Notes under the pieces: model-generated | What the model saw: the letters and a program-made list of their open reading frames with translations, nothing else | The model's database searches: none | What the model was told of the DNA's origin: nothing | Made by a program: the position numbers and the translations under genes | Shown: positions 56,244 through 64,000 of the stretch, piece by piece | How positions within the stretch are numbered: the first letter of the stretch is position 1 | How the letters are laid out: the number at the start of each line of letters is the position of its first letter | Assembly (NCBI GenBank): GCA_024220505.1 | Contig: JAKZZE010000009.1 | Location: forward strand, 320,001 to 384,000 | Length of the DNA stretch: 64,000 nt | Direction: 5' to 3' | From: Rhizopus arrhizus | Lineage: Eukaryota; Mucoromycota; Mucoromycetes; Mucorales; Rhizopodaceae

Positions 56244-56289
<46 letters not shown>
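56244..56289 (+). repeat. 46-bp poly(A) tract inside DIRS right end
   Basis: Uninterrupted A-run between the recombinase stop and the right terminal repeat. Confidence 0.9.
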
Positions 56290-56293
<4 letters not shown>

Positions 56294-56314
56294 AGCTTAT
56301 AGATGCTTACTTAG

Positions 56315-56400
56315 AAAGATATGAGGGAAAAGGGATTTAAATCAATTTATTACTATATATATGAAAAATAAAGCGCGGCTCAGAGAGCATGTATCACATT
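56315..56400 (-). repeat. DIRS right inverted terminal repeat
   Basis: Reverse complement of 45483-45568. A further 30 bp (56401-56430) pair only with the right half of the internal complementary region. Confidence 0.88.
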
Positions 56401-56566
56401 TTCGGTCTTCGTTTCGTCAACATTGGTATTTCATTGAGTTTATCAAAAATATTGAGGACATGAACTTAGTTCAGGTCCGAACTTTCTTCGTCAAGTGGTA
56501 CAGTTTGATTGAAAAAATTTCTATTTTCGTCACAATGTTTTTGGTTTTCTTGATTTTCATAATTAC

Positions 56567-58186
56567 ATGGTTCTTCCCGCCAATAAAAATTTAGTGCCTA
56601 ATAAGGCAATCGATGGAGCCAACTCCAACTTTCTACAAACCAAAAAGTCTTGGGCACAATTGCTAGTTGGGCCTAATAAAACTTCTAGCTATGGTGTGCA
56701 GTCTTCCACCAGTCCGAATTCACGTTCAATCGATGCAATGTCTGAAAATTTGCCATCTTCGACATCATCACCATCAGTCATCCCATCTTTTAATCAACCA
56801 TTTATTAAAGGAACCGTTGCTGGTTCGGTCTTTCTCGATGTTACACCAGTCAAGGACAAGCACTTGTTCTTCCAGGAGTTGAGACAGGCCTGTAACGACA
56901 ATGAGCACCTTTGGAGCTTTGAAGACAAAGTGAAACGTGCTGGACAAAAAATTTTTGCAGAGATCTTGCTTTCACCTAGCATGCGACAGACGATCTGCTC
57001 GACAGGTGTGAATCTCCCTTCCTTGTCAACGAAACTTATCGGGTATCCTTCACTTTCGCCTGATGCGGATATTCTACAGATCACGTTTACCAATCTTCCT
57101 CGGCAATATGGTCGCCTCAACGGTGGCTTAGAGCAACTTCGTTCTGACATGATCCAGAACTTGTCTGCGTTTGGACAAGTCCTTGATAGCGGTATCATCT
57201 GTGGAACAGCCGGTCTTTTCTCAGGCAGAGGTTATGCCCTTTTGGAACTTACCCAGAAAGGGTCAGCTGGTTCTCAAGGAAACGATGCAGTAGTTCAACG
57301 CGTTCTTCCTTCTCACAACCTGGATTGGGCTTATAGAAGCTTTAACATTTCAACAGAGGAAGACAATGATGCACCTTCCGTCCCTGACAACGTTTTGGTT
57401 TATGCTACATTTGCTTCCATGGCTCCCTATTGTCGTTACTGCCATAGTGAAGATCATGCTCTTGTTGATTGTCCCGTCAAACTTGCATCAATCGTTTGCT
57501 ATAACTGCAATGCCCCTGGCCACAAGTCCCGTTCCTGCCCTCGAAAGAACGCTCCCGCTTCTTCAGGTGTCTCTAACAAGAAGGCCCGCAAGACTCCCGC
57601 TGTCGTTAAGACGATTCTTCAGCGAACGGCTACCATGCCATCGGATGTCAATCCCACAGCGGGTGTGGGAAACCTCGCTCCCAAGATTAATGAGGCCACC
57701 ACTAGTTCTGGTGAGATCTCGTCGTCCGCTTCACCCGAATCTGCCCAATCGTCCTCTGATGTTGGCCAAAAGGTATCAAAGTATACCACTGGTGCTGTGA
57801 CACGTTCGAAAGCTAAGGCTGCCTCTGCAGAAACGATGCCACCCCGTACTGCGTCGGATGTTAATGGGGTTGAAACATCAACAGCTACTAACAATGCTAC
57901 AGCACCTTCCTCCTCCTCTGGTAACCGTACGACCTCTGTACCAATTTGCAAACATTGTGGTCTTGAAGGTCACCAACGCACAGCCCACCATGCTTGTCTA
58001 CAGAATCCTCAGTACCTTGCATCCATTTCTAGTACCTCATCAGCAGCAGCAATCACTGAAGGGGAACCGAACGATCCTATGGTAGAGGATACTCAAGAAT
58101 CTTCAGTTTCCAGTCAGACCGAAAATGTTGAGTCGACTATTCTGTCAGCCCAACATGGCCTTCCCGGCCAAACCAACCTCCAGTAA
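56567..58186 (+). CDS. LINE ORF1 (Gag-like, zinc knuckles)
   Basis: 539 residues. The middle region (RRxx-type GRLNGGLEQLRSDMIQNLSA; GRGYALLELTQKGSA) may form an RNA-binding fold. It is followed by a CCHC pair, YCRYCHSEDHALVDCPVKLA and VCYNCNAPGHKSRSCPRKN, and a third knuckle near the C-terminus, CKHCGLEGHQRTAHHAC. The linkers are Ser/Thr/Ala-rich. The order and the adjoining ORF2 identify it as ORF1 of a two-ORF LINE. It begins about 137 bp after the DIRS right end, so the LINE 5' end is close to that junction. Base composition is richer in G+C than the host genes. Confidence 0.85.
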   Translation: MVLPANKNLVPNKAIDGANSNFLQTKKSWAQLLVGPNKTSSYGVQSSTSPNSRSIDAMSENLPSSTSSPSVIPSFNQPFIKGTVAGSVFLDVTPVKDKHLFFQELRQACNDNEHLWSFEDKVKRAGQKIFAEILLSPSMRQTICSTGVNLPSLSTKLIGYPSLSPDADILQITFTNLPRQYGRLNGGLEQLRSDMIQNLSAFGQVLDSGIICGTAGLFSGRGYALLELTQKGSAGSQGNDAVVQRVLPSHNLDWAYRSFNISTEEDNDAPSVPDNVLVYATFASMAPYCRYCHSEDHALVDCPVKLASIVCYNCNAPGHKSRSCPRKNAPASSGVSNKKARKTPAVVKTILQRTATMPSDVNPTAGVGNLAPKINEATTSSGEISSSASPESAQSSSDVGQKVSKYTTGAVTRSKAKAASAETMPPRTASDVNGVETSTATNNATAPSSSSGNRTTSVPICKHCGLEGHQRTAHHACLQNPQYLASISSTSSAAAITEGEPNDPMVEDTQESSVSSQTENVESTILSAQHGLPGQTNLQ

Positions 58187-58197
58187 TTTGTATTATT

Positions 58198-60035
58198 ATG
58201 ATTATGTCGACCCATAATAATAATGATACACTGGAAGGGACTTCGTCAGTTTCTCCAACCACCAATAATAATACTACATCTACTACTACACTTATTACAC
58301 CTAATAATACTATAACCGAAAACGCCACGCCTTTGTTATTGAAACTTGCTACACTCAATTGTCGTGGCCTTCGTAAAACAGCAGACTCCTCAATTCGTAA
58401 CCATTTTATTCGATATCTCCGTACTCATTCACTCGATATCCTAGCTCTGCAGGAAACTCATGCCTCAAGTACCGCTATTCAAAACCTTTTCCATTCTCAG
58501 TTCCAAGCTGTAGATAGTATATGGTCTCCCCATTGTGGTCTGGTATGCTTCTCTCCTCATATGTCGTTTTCCAATACAATTATGAGCCTCTGTGGGCGCA
58601 TGATTACTACTACTGTATCTCACCGATCTGATTTGTTTCCTCCGGTTACTATTTCGGTTTTATATGCTCCTGCTACTCGCCAAGATCGATATACTTTTCT
58701 TTCGCGGCTTGTTGATTCACCGTCGTCCCTGCTGGCCGCGTCTCCTTCCCGACACGTCTTGCTTGGCGACTTCAACTATACTTACTCTCAACATCTGTCC
58801 TCTAGTAGTCCTCGTCAAGCTCCAGGGTGTTGGCTACAGTTCATTGAGGATTGCTTTGTTGACGGTGTCACTCCTTCGGATCAAGCGGCTCAGCCTACTT
58901 TTGCAAGGGGTTCTCAATCTTCTTGTATTGATTTCATTTTTCTTTCCAAAGACCTTCACTTTGATCGCCTCGCTGCTGATGTCAAGTATGTTCAACCAGC
59001 CTGGACTGATCATTTCATGCTGACTGTGAAGTTACAGTACCTTCCTCCCAATCGCGATGAAGGCTCTGTCTCTGCTGTTGGTAAAGGTCTTTGGCGCGCT
59101 AATCCGAAACTAGCTCACAACAAGGAATTCCGCACCATTCTTTCTACTGAACTTTCGAAAACCGTTTCATCCTTTGTCGACGGCCTTGGTGCTGCTTATA
59201 AGTGGGAAGTTTTAAAATGGACCACTCAACGCGTTGCCCAGTCCTTCTCTCGAAAACAAGCGTTCTCCTATGGCAAAGCTGAAAAACTTTTACAAAAGAA
59301 ACTCTCAGGCTTACGCAAGAAAAAGATACTATATCCTGAGCAATCAGCAGACTTCCAGCCTTTGTTGGATGTGGTAGAACACCAACTCGCGGATATACAA
59401 CAGTATCGGGTGGAAATTCTTGCTCTTCGTTCCGGTATCAGATGGCGTGAATTGGGTGAATTGTCTCCAGGTTATTTGAAACGAATGATAGCCACTAGGG
59501 CCAGCCGTCAGGTGATCCCTCCATTACTTCATCCTGTCACCAATACCATTTCTTCTTCTCGGGATCAGATGCTCGATGCAGCATCGACATTTTATGCCGA
59601 TCTGTATACTCCTGACCCAGTGGATAATGATGCGATTGACTCACTTTTTAACACCTTGCCTGATTCATTGCGTTTGTCTACAGCTGATCACGACTTGCTC
59701 TCTGCAACGATTGACTTTGATGATATCATTGCAGGTGTCTCCCGATGTCCCCGTAGCAGTAGCCCTGGACCTGACGGATTGCCTTATGAACTGCTCAAAC
59801 TCATTATTAGTCATCCCAAATGTCGTGAAATCACTCTTGCTGTCTACAATGATGCCTTGTCACGGAGTGTTTTTCCTGATTCTTGGTCCAATACTTGCGT
59901 ATCTCTGCTACCGAAGAAAGGCTCACTCTCAGATTTGAGGAATTGGCGACCCATTTCTTTGATCAATACTGATGCCAAGGTCTTTACTCGTATTCTCAGT
60001 TCCCGTGCGAGATTGTGTGTTGATTCTCTCATCAC
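58198..60035 (+). pseudogene. LINE ORF2 (APE endonuclease-reverse transcriptase), truncated by insertion
   Basis: The frame starts 11 bp after ORF1 stops. The apurinic-like endonuclease is complete: LLKLATLNCRGLRK, LDILALQETHAS, VTISVLYAPA, HVLLGDFNYTY, SSCIDFIFLSKD and WTDHFMLTVKL (Asn, Glu, Tyr, Asp/Asn, Asp, Asp/His). The reverse transcriptase begins SSPGPDGLPYELLKLIISHP and LLPKKGSLSDLRNWRPISLI, then the frame enters the LTR of another element at 60036, before the YxDD box. The remainder should be on the far side of that element, outside the window. ORF1 and ORF2 as seen have no internal stops, so the LINE was young when hit. Confidence 0.88.
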
Positions 60036-60450
60036 TGATTTATCCAAGAATAGAAAGGAACAAGAGAGGACGAGACTCGATAAAGAGATTGTTTTATTTA
60101 ATAAGAAAATGATACTCTATTTATACTTTTCATACACGGATAATATTTCATGTCATGGATTAATAATTAATGAGTATGATATAACTGATGACAAATAGAT
60201 AATGGTTACGTGTTCTTCCATTGTTATCTTTGTCACCATAAGCATTTATCCATAGAATACTCGTATATGATTGACTGCGATTGACTGTGATTTAGTTCCT
60301 GGATTTAATATAATTTAACCGTGCAATTACGCAGCATCTTATCCTTAATGAAGATTATCCGAATTAACCTGTAGCCTATCTATTGGATATATTTTACATG
60401 TAGCTTATTAATACTGTTTTCATATCGAGTTATGAATGATGGATACATCA
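60036..60450 (-). repeat. 3' LTR of a minus-strand chromovirus
   Basis: About 415 bp, beginning (minus strand) TGATGTATCC and ending at the LINE junction ATCAC on the + strand. A polypurine tract, GGAAGGGGGCAA on the minus strand (plus 60451-60462), adjoins it. A TATAAATAG box on the minus strand is near 60125. The mate LTR is beyond the window, so the size rests on the TG...CA ends and on the LINE frame breaking at this point. Confidence 0.8.
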
Positions 60451-60656
60451 TTGCCCCCTTCCAGGTTGGAACAACCGATGAGCATCATGAATAACGAAGA
60501 GTACAGAGATCATATCCAATATGATTGCGTAGGCTGTTTATATTAAAGACGTAAGTGTAGAGGAAAGAGAGAGTATGCTCTTCTGGTATATAATCGATAA
60601 AAACCCAAAAAACCTGTTGAGGAAAAAAGTAATGGGAAAAGATCATATTCAGTTCG

Positions 60657-63600
60657 TTACTTTGTCTTGTTTCGTTTGTTAAAATTATTAGTCTTGGTTG
60701 GAACATTGGTATGAGATGAGCGTTTACGTTTGCCAATGTTATTATTGACGTTACGTCTTGCCCAGTACTGTTCTATCATACTCATGTCATCAAAACTTGA
60801 GGCAGGTTCCCAGGTATCATATTCTGGAGGATAACCTTTCCATCTTACTAGGTATTTATAATTACTAGTGTTATTTCCTTTATGTTGGATAATTGCCTGC
60901 ACATCGTACTGTTGTTGGTCAGCGCGATTATTAACAACGTTGTCTGTAGAGATGAGTTTGATGTGCGAGGTAGGTACGTCGCGCGATAATAATGTACCTG
61001 TTTTATCCGTCAAAATGTAGCTACCATTTTTTGTGACTCCATGTACGACAAAGGGGCCCTCGTACCTTGGGTCAGTTTTACTATTTCTATTCACATTTTT
61101 TATCATAACTTCGCTATTAGTAGGAAATTGTTGATTTACAATGCGGTGCTTCTTTGTAAAATACTCGTTGTCAGTTCTTTGAGTAGTCATAATACGGTTA
61201 CGTATAGCAGGGATTACTATGTTGTTCATATTGTCTAATTTATTTTCTAGTGCTTTAGCATACTGCTGACTAGAGTTAGGTATTGAGGATTGTGCATTGG
61301 AATAATCCTGAAATTCATTTGGTTGTCTATTATACATAAGCACAAATGGTCTGGAATGATGTAATCTAGAATATTTGCAATTCATAGCATATTGAATACT
61401 AGGAAGGAAAAGATTCCACTCGTCTTTCTTGCCTTGTAATCTTTTAACAAGAGCTCGTTTGGCTATTCCAACAAACGATTCGTTAGTCGAATTACCCAAT
61501 GGGTTATAAGGCAGTGAAAGTCTATGGTCAATACCACAGGTTTCCATTAATGAATTAAATATTTCATTAGTGAATTCTGTACCGTTATCTGAACTAAGCT
61601 TTTTGGGCCAACCAAAAGTGCAAAAGATATCTCTAAGTTCATTAGCTATGGATACTGCAGTTTTATCCATTAATGGTCTTAGAATTGTAAATCTTGTGAA
61701 GAGATCAACTAGGACTAAAATGAAATTATGTCCTTCTGTTGATGTAATGTTCAGGGTACCGAGGTCAATACAGACGTGATCAAAAGGACCATCTGGTAGA
61801 ATACTACGGGGAGGGTGATACCCGTGTTTGCCAATATTAAATTGTTGACATTCAGGACAATTGGATACTAGCTGCAATGCATCTTTTTTAATATTAATCC
61901 AGTGCAAATTATCATTGTGGATTGTCTTTACAATAGCATCAGCCCCAAAGTGTCCAAGTAGATGTGCCTTTAATAATAGGTTATGACGTTCCTCTTCTGG
62001 TGGTGTCATGTAGTCTACTAGTTGTACAGCTCTTTGTTTTATGTTTGTACTGTTGTCTGTAGTACGTTTGCTCTGTGACTTTGTATTTTTATTTTTTATG
62101 GAAAGTTGCTGAGGATTATTATCTCCCCCCAGTCTTTTTTCCGTATCGTCTGAAAAAAGACGAGAAAGTGAATCCGGCAACACATTTTCAATTCCTGGAC
62201 GATGGATTACTTTGAATGTATAGTTGAAAATAGTTTCGAACCAATTCAGCATCATGGGATTAGGAATGTTTTGTGTGCCAAGATAGACCAAACTTTTATG
62301 ATCAGTATACAGCGTGAATTGAGATCCATACAACCACTTGTGAAATCTTTCAAAAAGATAACAGATGGCTAACAGCTCTCGTTTAGTTGTCGAGTAGTTC
62401 ATTTCTGACTTCGACAGTGCTCTTGCTGCGAATCCAATATAGCGAGTTTTATCGTCAATAATTTGATAAAGTACACCGCCAATTCCTGTGTTGCTAGCAT
62501 CTGTAGCTAGCTGTAATTCATGACGCATGTCAGGTATAGACAGAACAGGAGCATTAGATAAGGCTGTCTGTATATTTCGAAAAGCCTGTAGATATTTGTC
62601 AGTCCAAATGTGTTCCAATGAACCTTCGTTACGTAGTTTATCTAACGGTGCGGTCATGGTAGAGAAATTTGGGAGATGACTTCGAAAATAATTAGCGAGG
62701 CCTAGAAAGCGTTGTATATCTTTTCCAGTTTTTGGTATTGGCCATGCTAAAGCATTTGCAACCTTTCTGCTATCCAATGAGAGACTATTGTGACTAATAG
62801 TGAAGCCTAGGATGTTTACCGAAGTTTGCATAAAGTGACATTTATCAACGTTAAGAATAAATTTAGCTGATGTAAGTCGTTCGATGACAGTAGTTACGCA
62901 TTTGATATGTTCCTCAATATCGGGTCCAGTACCGATAGTTAAATCATCAATGAAACATGTAACGTATGGCAAGTCATGTAAGAGGGTAGTTAGCACACGT
63001 TGAAAGTGATTTGGTATAGGGGTCAAACCGAATGGTGCTCTACAAAATTGATATTGTTGACCGTTAAATGTAAAAGCTGTAAGGGCTCTATGCTCATCAG
63101 CTAGAGGTAACCGATGAAAAGCTTGTTTGAGGTCAAGTACTGTAAATAGTGTCGCAGCACTCATTTTTTGATGCAACTCAGCTATCAATGGTAATTGAAA
63201 GCGGTCGGTACGATCTTTAATGAGTATTGCATTGATATGTCTGGGGTCTATACACACCCGTACATCGTCACTATAATTACCATTAGCATCCTTCTTACGT
63301 ACAGTCAACAAAGGAGAGTTAAATGCAGTATTAGGAGGGGCTATTTCAATTACACCATCTGCTAACCATTTGTCAACCTGTTCTTGTACTTTAGGCTGGA
63401 TTGACAGTGCAATAGGATACTGCCGTCTATAAGTGGTTTTACCTGGTTCAGTTTCCAAGCGAACTATCGCTTCAGGTAGAGGACATGCAGACGTGCTAGG
63501 GATCTTAGCATTGGCGCTCAAATATGGCTGTAATGCGTCCATAAGTTGTTCACGCTGTTGGTGAGTACCAGCGGGTGACTTATTAGGTTTGATAGGTGAA

Positions 63601-64000
63601 GGGTCTATTGGATCAGGTATTGTAGAGATATTAGGACTATCCCACGTAACAGCTAAACCTGTCAAGTTAATGTTTAACTTAGGCATAAGATCTGTACCAA
63701 TACAAATAGGTATATCCTTATCAAACTTAAAAATTTCAAATTCATGTAAGACATTGATTCCGTTATAAAATACTTTTATTTGATCTGTAATAGCAGTTCT
63801 AGGTACCAAGGTATTCAAACTAGCTAATTGTAATTTTCCTGAAACAGGAAAAGTTCTAACGTTTATAATTTTTGCTAGGTCAGGAGAGATCGTAGAAGTA
63901 TTACACCCAGTATCAACCAAAGCCCAAGTACGGACATTTTCTATAGTGATGGGTACAAAAAAGGAATCAGTACGTTTGTTATTAAAACTGTGAAGTTTTG
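60657..64000 (-). CDS. Chromovirus Pol (partial at 5' end)
   Basis: At least 1113 codons, open to the window edge; no start codon is present at 63920, which is inside the protease. Protease: RTWALVDTGCNTSTIS with the DTG core. Reverse transcriptase: FTVLDLKQAFHRLPLADEHR and YVTCFIDDLTIGTG with FIDD. RNase H: LQLATDASNTGIGGVLYQ and YTDHKSLVYL. Integrase: HLLGHFGADAIVKTIHND...CPECQQFN zinc module, Asp in CIDLGTLN, Asp in SSDNGTEFTN, Glu in PLGNSTNESFVGIAKR. Chromodomain: YDVQAIIQHKG and YLVRWKGYPPEYDTWEPASS. It ends RKRSSHTNVPTKTNNFNKRN, a basic tail. All catalytic residues seen are present and the frame has no break. Confidence 0.93.
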   Translation of the reverse strand, partial: KLHSFNNKRTDSFFVPITIENVRTWALVDTGCNTSTISPDLAKIINVRTFPVSGKLQLASLNTLVPRTAITDQIKVFYNGINVLHEFEIFKFDKDIPICIGTDLMPKLNINLTGLAVTWDSPNISTIPDPIDPSPIKPNKSPAGTHQQREQLMDALQPYLSANAKIPSTSACPLPEAIVRLETEPGKTTYRRQYPIALSIQPKVQEQVDKWLADGVIEIAPPNTAFNSPLLTVRKKDANGNYSDDVRVCIDPRHINAILIKDRTDRFQLPLIAELHQKMSAATLFTVLDLKQAFHRLPLADEHRALTAFTFNGQQYQFCRAPFGLTPIPNHFQRVLTTLLHDLPYVTCFIDDLTIGTGPDIEEHIKCVTTVIERLTSAKFILNVDKCHFMQTSVNILGFTISHNSLSLDSRKVANALAWPIPKTGKDIQRFLGLANYFRSHLPNFSTMTAPLDKLRNEGSLEHIWTDKYLQAFRNIQTALSNAPVLSIPDMRHELQLATDASNTGIGGVLYQIIDDKTRYIGFAARALSKSEMNYSTTKRELLAICYLFERFHKWLYGSQFTLYTDHKSLVYLGTQNIPNPMMLNWFETIFNYTFKVIHRPGIENVLPDSLSRLFSDDTEKRLGGDNNPQQLSIKNKNTKSQSKRTTDNSTNIKQRAVQLVDYMTPPEEERHNLLLKAHLLGHFGADAIVKTIHNDNLHWINIKKDALQLVSNCPECQQFNIGKHGYHPPRSILPDGPFDHVCIDLGTLNITSTEGHNFILVLVDLFTRFTILRPLMDKTAVSIANELRDIFCTFGWPKKLSSDNGTEFTNEIFNSLMETCGIDHRLSLPYNPLGNSTNESFVGIAKRALVKRLQGKKDEWNLFLPSIQYAMNCKYSRLHHSRPFVLMYNRQPNEFQDYSNAQSSIPNSSQQYAKALENKLDNMNNIVIPAIRNRIMTTQRTDNEYFTKKHRIVNQQFPTNSEVMIKNVNRNSKTDPRYEGPFVVHGVTKNGSYILTDKTGTLLSRDVPTSHIKLISTDNVVNNRADQQQYDVQAIIQHKGNNTSNYKYLVRWKGYPPEYDTWEPASSFDDMSMIEQYWARRNVNNNIGKRKRSSHTNVPTKTNNFNKRNKTK

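Larger units (their letters stand above)
45434..56430 (+). mobile_element. DIRS-type tyrosine-recombinase retroelement (host of nested insertions)
   Basis: It has inverted terminal repeats of 86 bp (45483-45568 and 56315-56400), a Gag-like ORF, reverse transcriptase/RNase H, a tyrosine recombinase and an internal complementary region, which together define DIRS elements. These make a circular intermediate and integrate by recombinase instead of a DDE integrase, so no target duplication is expected. Both outer ends are the trinucleotide ATT. After subtracting the chromovirus with one target copy and the 687-bp insertion with one target copy, about 4.3 kb of DIRS sequence remains. The copy is inactive: reverse transcriptase is interrupted twice, and the frame shifts near 54745 where the WGPLRLDAFA-type block is one base out of phase. 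Confidence 0.88.
60036..64000 (-). mobile_element. Second Ty3-type chromovirus, partial (runs off window)
   Basis: The left part contains the 3' LTR and pol; gag and the 5' LTR lie beyond 64000. It sits inside ORF2 of the LINE. It is a different family from the element at 47218: the protease, integrase and chromodomain sequences are related but clearly diverged, and the LTRs do not match. Confidence 0.9.

Noticed and set aside
45356..56560. A 23-bp match (ATGTTTTTGGTTTTCTTGATTTT) on both sides of the DIRS element, taken as a target duplication
   Set aside because: The copies are about 60 bp left and 110 bp right of the element ends, and DIRS integration makes no target duplication; low-complexity AT-rich DNA makes chance or shared repeat ancestry more likely.
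1..64000. tRNA, rRNA or CRISPR features
   Set aside because: No tRNA A/B box pair with a fold, no rRNA-like conserved blocks and no short-spacer array were found by eye; the regular repeats at 41-45 kb are far too long and diverged to be CRISPR.

Overview
The window looks like nuclear DNA of an early-diverging fungus, most likely Mucoromycota (Mucorales type). The basis is AT-rich spacers, many 48-70 bp introns with GTAAGT-like donors, fungal families (Zn2Cys6 and Yap-type bZIP regulators, an HDEL-terminated BiP, Gos1, Cus2/Tat-SF1, Arp10) and a retroelement load of DIRS, chromovirus and LINE types. I cannot name the species.

Layout. Positions 1-1141 hold the decayed 3' end of a LINE. From 1.5 to 38.4 kb is a gene-rich euchromatic segment: Old Yellow Enzyme; Yap-like bZIP; membrane-anchored GT5-type glycosyltransferase (-); RBR ubiquitin ligase (-); Cus2/Tat-SF1 splicing factor; secreted PEBP-like protein (-); Rad60/Esc2/NIP45 SUMO-like protein (-); a dead LINE fragment; SCYL2-like pseudokinase; thaumatin-like protein; a Zn2Cys6 factor with two tandem zinc clusters; two unrecognised genes; Gos1 SNARE; TBC Rab-GAP; BiP/Kar2; Arp10-like protein. 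Several serve membrane traffic and secretion (SCYL2, Gos1, TBC, BiP, Arp10), but spacing and strands show no operon-like arrangement. Exon structures were rebuilt by hand from splice signals and reading phase, and all listed multi-exon models close in frame.

From 38.4 kb to the end the window is repeat-dominated: a LINE remnant, two copies of a ~567-bp solo LTR, and a ~3.4 kb array of diverged ~0.5-0.6 kb units sharing a GTGACCACCAGATCT-type core and including a large inverted duplication. A DIRS-type tyrosine-recombinase retroelement (about 45434-56430) follows, with inverted terminal repeats and a readable internal complementary region. It carries a complete chromodomain Ty3 element (47218-53191, TSD ACAAG) inside its reverse transcriptase and a 687-bp LTR-like insertion with internal inverted arms (TSD GATGG). 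Next to it is a two-ORF LINE (56567-60035), cut by a second, minus-strand chromovirus that runs off the window.

The most noteworthy observations are the DIRS internal complementary region resembling a circle junction, the inverted-arm LTR insertion, a possible Tf1-like self-priming site in the chromovirus, the unclassified GTGACCACC repeat array, the double zinc-cluster regulator, and the PEBP protein with a repeat-bearing C-terminal extension.
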